Positions 56,043-64,000 of a DNA stretch of 64,000 nucleotides are shown here, one piece after another. Numbering within the stretch: position 1 is the stretch's first letter; the number at the start of each line of letters is the position of its first letter. A program made the position numbers and the translations under genes. The notes under the pieces are model-generated. The model was not told the DNA's origin, searched no databases, and saw only the letters and a list, made by a program, of their open reading frames with translations. Origin of the DNA: Anthoceros angustus (Eukaryota > Streptophyta > Anthocerotopsida > Anthocerotales > Anthocerotaceae). The stretch lies in assembly GCA_010909165.1 (NCBI GenBank), contig MU008152.1, positions 496,001 to 560,000 on the forward strand, read 5' to 3'.

Positions 56043-58564
56043 GGCTGGCCAGCTGACTGGGGCTGCTGGTGTTTTGGCTGTAGTTGTGAAGTCATGGAAG
56101 AGAAGCCGGCTGACTGCTGCATCTTGGAGCTTGAGGGTTCTCGGAGCTGAGACAGTCTCATGTGGAAATCATGGACAGCTGAGAGGTCTTGGAGCTGCAT
56201 CTTGGAGGTGAGACAGTCCCATCTGTTGGGCACAGATGATTGAATCATGTGCACCGGTACCATTCCTGAGCCAGCTGCATCACTTCCTTGTTGCTGCATC
56301 ACATGATCAACATGCGCCTTCTGAAGTGTGCCATGAGGTGGGACACAGGAATTTGAAGCCACAATCATGTGGAAGTTGAAGCCACCACGGTTGCAAGCTC
56401 CCTTTCTTCCACCGAATCATGTCCTCAGTACCAGCTGTAATTTTCAAGGAGTAACCTTCCAATAGAAGGATAAGCACATGAGCCTGCCCTGAGCTGCTTG
56501 GCATGTTCGAAAGACATGGAGAGCTGCCTGCTATGGCTGTCCTTGATGCCATTTGTATTTTGGCAGCATCCCATTGTCTTGGTATTCACAACTTGAGTTT
56601 CGCGAAAATGTGTGGAACTGCCTCTGGGTTGTTCACAAACATTGTTCTGAATTGCAGTATTCAGGACATCGAGCGAATGCAAAGGTGCTCTCACATGCTC
56701 ACAGAGGTTTCGCTCAGGATCAATTTTGCTCCCGTTCCAGCCATTTTCTGACCTTTATGACTTGCAAATCATGCCGAAACGGTGCGAGGGCGCTATGCTG
56801 ATGCTGTTGTTGTGAGCCCGGCCCTTGAATGTCCACGGCTTGCAGTCAACAGGTGGCCCCAGTCCGTTGAAGCTTGTTGCTGCTTGTCCATTTTACAGTG
56901 AATTGGAGCACCCCCAATATTTGCCCTGGTTGTTGCATCCCATGTGAATGTTTACACTGTAAACATCAACATGTATACACCCATCAGTGTTTACATGTTT
57001 GCAGTGACACTGGATCTGCCTGCCGTGGGTGCTTCACTGTGATGGGTGTGTTGAACATGGAAACAGCAACTCCAGGAAAGCAACAATGTGAGCGAGATAT
57101 ATGCTACATTTGCCCTATGCCTTGGGGCATAAGGTTTGGGTAGAAGCAAATGAGCATGCATTGACTCCAGCAACAAAGTGATGCAGCATCCACATCAATA
57201 GTCACAACGCCGGAGCGCCAGTCAGCCTGGCCTATCCAAATACCCCCATCTCAGTCTCTGTATTCTCACAGGATATGCATCCAGAGGTTCATCAATTCCA
57301 GCCGGCTGGCCAGCTGACTGGGGCTGCTGGTGTTTTGGCTGTAGTTGTGAAGTCATGGAAGAGAAGCCGGCTGACTGCTGCATCTTGGAGCTTGAGGGTT
57401 CTCGGAGCTGAGACAGTCTCATGTGGAAATCATGGACAGCTGAGAGGTCTTGGAGCTGCATCTTGAGGTGAGACAGTCCCATCTGTTGGGCACAGATGAT
57501 TGAATCATGTGCACCGGTACCATTCCTGAGCCAGCTGCATCACTTCCTTGTTGCTGCATCACATGATCAACATGCGCCTTCTGAAGTGTGCCATGAGGTG
57601 TGGGACACAGGAATTTGAAGCCACAATCATGTGGAAGTTGAAGCCACCACGGTTGCAAGCTCCCTTCCTTCCACCGAATCATGTCCTCAGTACCAGCTGT
57701 AATTTTCAAGGAGTAACCTTCCAATAGAAGGATAAGCACATGAGCCTGCCCTGAGCTGCTTGGCATGTTCGAAAGACATGGAGAGCTGCCTGCTATGGCT
57801 GTCCTTGATGCCATTTGTATTTTGGCAGCATCCCATTGTCTTGGTAATCACAACTTGAGTTTCGCGAAAATGTGTGGAACTGCCTCTGGGTTGTTCACAA
57901 ACATTGTTCTGAATTGCAGTATTCATGACATCGAGCGAATGCAAAGGTGCGCTCACATGCTCACAGAGGTTTCGCTCAGCATCAATTTTGCTCCCGTTCC
58001 AGCCATTTTCTGACCTTTATGACTTGCAAATCATGCCGAAACGGTGCGAGGGCGCTATGCTGATGCTGTTGTTGTGAGCCCGGCCCTTGAATGTCCACGG
58101 CTTGCAGTCAACAGGTGGCCCCAGTCCGTTGAAGCTTGTTGCTGCCTGTCCATTTTACAGTGAATTGGAGCACCCCAATATTTGCCCTGGTTGTTGCATC
58201 CCATGTGAATATTTACACTGTAAACATCAACATGTCTACACCCATCAGTGTTTACATGTTTGCAGTGACACTGGATCTGCCTGCCGTGGGTGCTTCACTG
58301 TGATGGGTGTGTTGAACATGGAAACAGCAACTCCAGGAAAGCAACAATGTGAGCGAGATATATGCTACATTTGCCCTATGCCTTGGGGCATAAGGTTTGG
58401 GTAGAAGCAAATGAGCATGCATTGACTCCAGCAACAAAGTGATGCAGCATCCACATCAATAGTCACAACGCCGGAGCGCCAGTCAGCCTGGCCTATCCAA
58501 ATACCCCCATCTCAGTCTCTGTATTCTCACAGGATATGCATCCAGAGGTTCATCAATTCCAGCC
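56043..58564. repeat. 1261-bp tandem duplication (56043-57303 and 57304-58564)
   Basis: GGCTGGCCA begins each copy and follows the second: 56043, 57304, 58565, exactly 1261 bp apart. The copies differ by a few substitutions and single-base indels (for example CTTGGAGGTG versus CTTGAGGTG). A minus-strand frame within (GTEDMIRWKEGSLQPWWLQL ... KMQLQDLSAVHDFHMRLSQL) is coding-like but unrecognised; it is interrupted in copy 1. Confidence 0.9.
57419..57814 (-). CDS. Unrecognised coding-like frame in the 1261-bp repeat
   Basis: 131 codons in copy 2 (GQAHVLILLLEGYSLKITAG ... HVMQQQGSDAAGSGM), shifted by one base relative to the frame that continues RLSQLREPSSSKMQQSAGF. Without that indel the two would form one frame of about 170 codons. 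No domain recognised. Copy 1 has a different break. Probably a gene fragment. Confidence 0.3.
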   Translation of the reverse strand: MASRTAIAGSSPCLSNMPSSSGQAHVLILLLEGYSLKITAGTEDMIRWKEGSLQPWWLQLPHDCGFKFLCPTPHGTLQKAHVDHVMQQQGSDAAGSGMVPVHMIQSSVPNRWDCLTSRCSSKTSQLSMIST

Positions 58565-58759
58565 GGCTGGCCACTCACAGCTTCAACGAACATAACATTA
58601 TCCCATTCTTTGTGGTCATAATCAAGCTCATGACCAGCAGCAGATTCACCAGAGAGCCTCTGACAGCATCAACAGTGTTTGTTTGTACTGACAGTGAAGA
58701 CATGCAGATATGACTCTGGTCTGCTGGTCCTCTGCGCCAGCCGTCCTACCTAGAAAATG

Positions 58760-59190
58760 GCTGGAACGGAGCAAAATTGATGCTGAGCGAAACCTCTGCG
58801 GGCATGTGAGCTCACCTTTGCATTCGCTCGATGTCATCAATACTGGGCACTCTGGCGGTTCAGAACAATGTTTGTGAACAACCCATAGGCAGTTCCACAA
58901 ATATTCGCGAAATTAAGTTATGATTACCAATATAATGGGATGCCGCCAAAATACAAATGGCATCAAGGACAGCCATAGCAGACAGCCCTCCATCTCTTTC
59001 GAACATGCCTAGCAGCTCAGGGCCAGGCTCCTATCCTAATCCTTCTATTGGAAGGTAACTGCATGAACACTATAGCTGGTACTGAGAACATGATTCGGTA
59101 GGAGGAAGGGATTGCAACCGTGATGGCTTCACCTACCACATGTGGCTTCACATTCATGTGTCCCACATCTCATGGCACACTTGAGAAGAC
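58760..59190. repeat. Third, inverted and diverged copy of part of the 1261-bp repeat
   Basis: Reverse complement of about 56290-56750. Landmarks GAAATGGCTGGAACG-like, CATTCGCTCGATGTCATC, ACAAATGGCATCAAGGACAG and CTTCTATTGGAAGG appear in reverse order. Confidence 0.8.
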
Positions 59191-59213
59191 GCAAACAAAG
59201 ATTTCTAATTTCT

Positions 59214-59340
59214 AAACTGCAAAAATTGAATCACTACCAGCCCAGGAACTTTTCTCAAAATCCTGGACAGTGTTGGAAGGGTTCCCTGATTTTGGGATAC
59301 TCACCTTGCTGGTCGTGATTCAATTCTTTGCAATCTAGAA
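59214..59340. repeat. Imperfect inverted repeat (hairpin-forming)
   Basis: Left arm GCAAAAATTGAATCACTACC and right arm, in reverse, GCAAAGAATTGAATCACGACC are separated by about 30 bp. Each arm also resembles the ends at 17940 and 26700, i.e. the outer edges of the GLDPR inverted repeat. Confidence 0.65.
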
Positions 59341-59344
59341 AGTA

Positions 59345-59990
59345 GAAAATTTTTGTTTTGTGATCAGTCTTCGAAGCCTCTCCACGCCCAGTCACTGCTC
59401 ACTTTCCTAGGCCTAGATTTCCTGTCACTCGATCCCCTTCCTGCCCACTGTACCTAGATCTCCCTCCTCTACATCTGACAGGCCGTCTAGATCTCCTCCT
59501 CACCACCCCCAGTATCCTCCCCTGCTGTTACCCCGGACTCCTCCCTCCATCCTAGGACCGGTCTCCATCTGCATCTTCCCTCCCTGCAGAGTCCCTCCTC
59601 CAGAGTCATCTTGTCCCTCCTCCTTCAGAAGCATCTTTCCCGGACTGCCGTGTACCACCTTCTTCGAGCACAACTTCATCTTGAACGTCTTCTTAATTGC
59701 AAATGGGGATGGCAAGCTTGGGCAGACCCTCCTGCACGACCACTTACCAAGCTCTTCTGCACCTCTAGAACAAACCTGATCGCCCCACTCACCCGAGAAT
59801 TCACACTCCACATGGTCGCTCCTACTCTTACGTCAGCCCTGTTGCGGAGGTCTCATCATCAGGATCATTCGCTTGACAGCATCAGAGCAGCTTTGCAACC
59901 TCTGTAAATACTTCGGACTGTGGAGTAAACGTGAACTCTAACTACAAAAATCAAAATGAACTATCATATTTTGAGTTTCGTCGAGACCCC
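59345..59990. other. GLDPR-family 3' flank sequence
   Basis: Matches the arm at about 18150-18640 in the same orientation (TTTCCTGTCACTCGATCCCC, CCACCCCCAGTATCCTCC, GAGAATTCAC, CACATGGTCGCT). No intact gene. Confidence 0.65.
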
Positions 59991-59999
59991 AAGCTGGAC

Positions 60000-61221
60000 A
60001 TATCCTTGAAAGCTCCAACAGTCTGGGGTCTCCTCCAGACCTGCGTTTAACACCACAATCTCGTTTCCGTTCACGACGTCGTCATGCCGCGCATTGCTTG
60101 CACTTGAGGGGCAACGTACATGAAAACTCTGAAATTTGAGAATCCATGGTAAGGAATCAACTCACCGGGAGAAGCAGCGTTGCTCCCAGGTACAGGACGA
60201 CACTCTGGAGGCTGTACATGCCAGCTTGTGTCCCTCCTGGCTCAGTTCCTGACGAGGCTCCGGAGGCTGTACATATACGGTAGGCCTGCTTGCCAGGGCC
60301 TGATATCCCCAGGGACATGGTCAAGCAAGCGTATTTCTGGCCACAAGAGACATCCACCTGTATTTCTTCATACAATTGCAAGTTTACCTGCGAACTCGGT
60401 CCAGCTGGCGGGCTCTTCTCGCTAGCCACTGGAGCCAGGCAGTGAATTCACATCTGGGCCGAGCTTGTTGGAGAGGCCATTCATGGTGTCGTTGCCGAAT
60501 CCATGTACATTTGGGAGTGAGATCCAGACCCCGGCTGGTCCGCGCGCGCTTCCTCCTGGCCCGCATAGAGGAGCATGCCCTGAGGCTGGATCTCATGTTC
60601 CTGCTCCTCCTCTACACGATTGTCATGAGAAGTAGCCCTCGGCAGCACATGGGGAGCATTCCGGAAGGCATCTCCTCTGAACGCCTGGGAGTGAAATCCA
60701 GAGCGCGCGCTCGTCCGCGGGCTCTTCCTCCTGGACCGTACAGACAAATATGGCCTGAGGCCGGATCTCGCGTCCACGGGGCTCCTGAGCTCCATCGCGG
60801 TTGTCATGACAAGTAACCTCCCGCGCCACATGAGCATTCCGGGCGACCTCTCCCTCTCCTTGCCTGGAAGCAGAAGCATCCGTCCTCACAAGGTAGTCAC
60901 TTTTCTTATGTAGGCTATTCCTTTGCCAATGAGCTGGGCCTCGAAGGCGAACTTTGCCCAGCCACTTGCACACCTCTGCAAGGCCAAGGCGCCTCTCGCA
61001 AAGGACACTCTCCCGCTCCAACTGTTGCCTCTGTTGGGATACACCTTGTCTTTCAGGGTTTTGAGAAACGGGAGCTGTATTGTGCGAGCCTTTCTGAGGT
61101 TGATGGCACCCTTGCCGGTCCAGCCGAACTCGTCCATCAAGTCCTGCCTACTCACCATTCCATCCCCATCCCAGGCATGCGGGATTCTTGGATCAAGGCC
61201 TTGGTCCATTGCTCGCGCCAT
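60000..61221 (-). pseudogene. GLDPR-family pseudogene
   Basis: Minus strand. Start region MARAMDQGLDPRIPHAWDGD lacks the Gln tract. The block follows (QDLMDEFGW, FLKTLKDKVYPNRGNSW, FARGALAL, FAFEAQLIGKG), then scrambled tails, an acidic-tail exon at 60429-60180 (LQLYEEIQVDVSCGQ) with donor, and a last-exon remnant near 60000-60040 (GDPRLLELSR-like). Frameshifts separate the pieces. Confidence 0.7.
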
Positions 61222-62590
61222 GTCAAGCTGCTCTCAGGTCAGGTCTGCCAACCCCAAGCCTCCTGCTTTCAGTTGGCGTCAGAAGGGAAGGGAAGGGAAG
61301 CGGCAGGTTGAACGACTCAAGTTCACTATCCCGATTCCCGCCCAATTCCAGGTTACCGGGCGGCTTTTCCCGACCTATATACATACAAGACCATTTGAGT
61401 ACTCTTTCAAGGCCCTATCGCCTCGGACAACTTACAATAATTATGGGTCCTACAACATTTGTAAGTTTTTTAATGGGCTTGTTTGCGCCTCCAGCTTCCT
61501 TCCGAGCTCTCTTCTCTTGAGAGAATTCATGAGGATTGGCAGACGCGGTAGCGCAACTGCAATAAATACATGTTTCTTTTAATTTCTCACTAGTCAAAGA
61601 ATACCTCCAATAAATATATGGTTCTTTCAATTTTACTCTAGTCAAAGAACATTTGATGAGGAGTGGTGGGTAGCACCATATCTCTCTTAGCATGCACATA
61701 TGGTGTATATATAAATTTAGGTCCTTTCTGGGCCGGCATTTAGTTGCTACGCATGTTGTCTGTAAATTTAGGTCTTCATTTAGCATGTCATGTATGCATA
61801 TATGCGGATAGAAGATGTTGTCTCCCAAATTGTCCAAATGACGGTCTTTCCCAAGCAATGTGGATCTCTGATCCTCATGTATTTTATAGTCATGCCTACA
61901 AGTATAACTCCCCAAGTGGAGTCTAGCATGTGCCTAACGTGGGGACAACATCATTTATGCACACTATATATATCCTCAAAATGTAATAGTAAAAGTAGAA
62001 ATACTACTTAAATTACATAAATAAGTCTTAAGTTGAATGAATGAATATAAGTCTAACAAGTAGTCACATTATTAGACTCTAAAACATTCCGTATGCTAGT
62101 CCAGGAGAGCCAATTTGGGCTAAGGCATATGCTGGTCAAGGAGAGCCAATTTAGGCTAAGGCCGACATGTGCGGGTGAAGCAAACAAAAGAGAATTGTAC
62201 ATCATGCTTCTAGGTTACTGCAGTTGTTCATACAATTGTCTGTTTATGCCTAGTTGCTCCTCTGAAATTCTTGTGTGCTATCTCAACTCAAACTCAAGCC
62301 TTTGTTTGTCCCCTGAAGGAATCCGCACCCCTTCCGGGTAAACGGGTGGGGGAGCAAGATTCATGTTCTGGACCTCCTCAATTCCTTGATGTGCTGTAGT
62401 GTAATCATTTTTATATCTCTCTGCAGGGCTCATCTACCACCTCATTCAATTTGTGTTTACAGACCGACTATGCTCACTAGTGGTGCCATGGCTGGAACCA
62501 AATGGCGCTTTGGTTATCTTGTAGACTACCAACCTAAACTCCAGTTGTTCATTGTTTCTTGCCTTCAATATAGAATTGCTTGAGTCGGCT
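61222..62590. other. Gene-poor stretch with short duplications
   Basis: No gene recognised. Two diverged direct repeats: about 61572-61660 (CCAATAAATA and CTAGTCAAAGAA) and about 62091-62160 (GGAGAGCCAATTT(G/A)GGCTAAGGC). The left part is the upstream flank of the GLDPR pseudogene. Confidence 0.4.
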
Positions 62591-62594
62591 TCCC

Positions 62595-63633
62595 GATCCG
62601 ACAAGCATCACATCTCTTAACAAATTGGTGTGTTTCATACATGGTGGGCCACCGCATCTACCTCAAGATTTTCTTGGTGGTGACTGTCTTTGCATAATGT
62701 CCACCACCCAGGTCCTTCGTGCATCCCCTTTATTACCACCTCCGCTTCACTGCTGAGGTACTGCTCCACAGTCCGCCCCACCTTAAAGATGCAACAGAGC
62801 AGTTAAAAGGGCGAGCGAGTGCACAAAGGCTCGCTGGCTGACCTTTAGTCCGCTTGGTAGTTCCATCTCCCATAGGTACCGTTCCAACTCCGCATAAGAG
62901 GGCCGCCCCCCTTCTCCGCTTCTGCCGTGGGTCCACTGTTCACAAGCTTAGGGTTTGTCCGGCTGCACTCCTCCACGTCTTCCTCCACCACGGCTACCAA
63001 TTCTTCGTCCGGGAAGGTGTCCTCCTGATCCTGCAGGACCGGCTCTGTCTTTAATGTGGACAGGAAGTCAGCGTTTTGGTGTTGCCGCCCTTGCCTGGTT
63101 TCCACCTTAAAGGTGAACTCCTGTAGCAACAGAATCCACCTCGCAATTTGCCCGGACAGATCTGCTTTGTTCACCAAATGCTTGAGCGCAAAGTGATTGA
63201 CATAGAACACAAACTCATTGGGCAGAAGGTAATGCCTGAATTTCTTAACTGCGTATACCATCCCCAATGCTTCGCGCTCCGTAGTAGTGTACCTCCGTTC
63301 TGCATGCGTGAGCTGTCTTCCGGCGTAGTAGATTGGATTATCCCTCCGCTTGTCGTCCTTTTGACTGAGCACTACTCCGATGGCAAAGGCCGACACATCC
63401 ACATACACGTGGAATCGCTTTCCCCAGTCCGGACCTTTTAATACTGGGGCACTGATCAGGGTGGTTTGTAGGTCTCTGAATGCCGCCTCCCTTTCTGGTG
63501 TCCAGGTCCATTCCTCCTCCTTCCTGAGTTTCGGCATTATTGGGCCCTGCTTATCATGCAACCAGCGGAAAACTAGATTGGGGGCTATGCTTATGGACGA
63601 AGACCTGTGTGAGTTACATCGGGTTATGAACAA
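62595..63633 (-). pseudogene. Ty3/gypsy Pol fragment (RNase H and integrase zinc region)
   Basis: RNase H: WTPEREAAFRDLQTTLISAP, VYVDVSAFAIGVVLSQ, YYAGRQLTHAERRYTTTERE, FRHYLLPNEFVFYV, IARWILLLQEF and QNADFLSTL, in the gypsy order. After a spacer come GGGHYAKTVTTKKIL and FVKRCDACRIGKPTQ, the HHCC zinc region of integrase, in a shifted frame with one stop. The RT (right) and the integrase core (left) are missing or unrecognisable. It differs from the copia elements in domain order. Confidence 0.88.
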
Positions 63634-64000
63634 GTTTGGTCATAGATCGCATAGTGCATCTGCAAGGTGTTGGGGAATTCTCATTTCAGGGTTATTGTGA
63701 CTTGTGTCATGTTTGGCTTGGACGAAATCTTCAGGGTTTGAAGCAAGACTTACGGGAGACCATGAATCAACTTGGCAAGACCTTGGTTCAGGGACCACCT
63801 AGATTTTGCACTATATCTGCCTTAGTTGCGGAATGGCAAAAATCTTTGAAGCAGACCCCGCTGGATTTTGAGGAGACCATGAATTCCCTGCCCCATTCCT
63901 GGCAATGGCTGCAGGAACTATATGAGCTGGGGGCTCATGTCTATGAGGGAGTCCAACATGGTTCTTTGTTGCCTCCACAAATTCACCTCTTCAAGACTCT
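63630..64000 (+). CDS. Unfinished open frame at the right edge, unrecognised
   Basis: The frame opens after a TGA at 63627 and stays open for 123 codons to the window end (GYCDLCHVWLGRNLQGLK ... SWQWLQELYELGAHVYEGV). Composition is protein-like, with a short Cys pair and Leu/Trp-rich helices. No start, splice site or family identified; it abuts the gypsy remnant and could be part of another element. Confidence 0.3.

Overview
This is nuclear DNA from a land plant. Evidence: multi-exon host genes with GT-AG introns, Ty1/copia elements primed by the initiator-Met tRNA complement TGGTATCAGAGC, a plant-type LINE, a Ty3/gypsy remnant, an AT-hook protein and a LysM protein. I cannot place the species. 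Several gene families are unfamiliar to me, which makes me suspect a seed-free plant, but that is weak inference.

Layout. 1-4.8 kb: 3' two thirds of a decayed copia element (+). 4.9-7.2 kb: AT-rich sequence with an old fragment of the next gene and a J-domain pseudogene. 7.2-11.2 kb: a ten-exon minus-strand gene joining an N-terminal calponin-homology (CH) domain, a long Pro/Ser/Thr-rich linker, one membrane helix and a C-terminal LysM domain; its large exon carries an out-of-frame 406-bp triplication. 12.1-16.9 kb: a 1.18-kb tandem duplication running into a four-exon gene with a coiled coil, a SUMO-interacting-like motif and two AT-hooks. 17.9-26.8 kb: two head-to-head pairs of an unrecognised Gln-rich gene family (called the GLDPR family here), rearranged with each other and with a piece of the CH-LysM gene. 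26.8-31.4 kb: a degenerate LINE. 32.3-47.9 kb: one GLDPR copy split by two copia elements only 52 bp apart, each with a perfect 5-bp target duplication; the second holds a 2.36-kb TIR transposon. 48.3-54.6 kb: a 3.1-kb tandem duplication with GLDPR pseudogenes, 1-kb copia derivatives and exons of an SIM-containing gene. 54.8-59.3 kb: a repeat-bearing SIM fragment and a 1261-bp tandem duplication with a third inverted copy. 60-61.2 kb: another GLDPR pseudogene. 62.6-63.6 kb: a gypsy RNase H/integrase remnant. An unfinished open frame runs off the right edge.

Most unusual points. (1) Both inserted copia elements carry, between RNase H and the 3' LTR, a related gene on the opposite strand to gag-pol, with a GT-AG intron at the same phase. 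An intron can persist in a reverse-transcribed element only if it is antisense to the genomic RNA, so this looks like a genuine antisense accessory gene. (2) The CH-TM-LysM protein would be a membrane protein linking the cytoskeleton side to a glycan-binding domain. (3) The GLDPR family is multi-copy, often divergently paired, and is the target or partner of most rearrangements here.

Caution: many near-identical duplicates differ mainly by 1-3-bp indels, often in homopolymers. Some broken frames may therefore be assembly or consensus errors rather than real decay.
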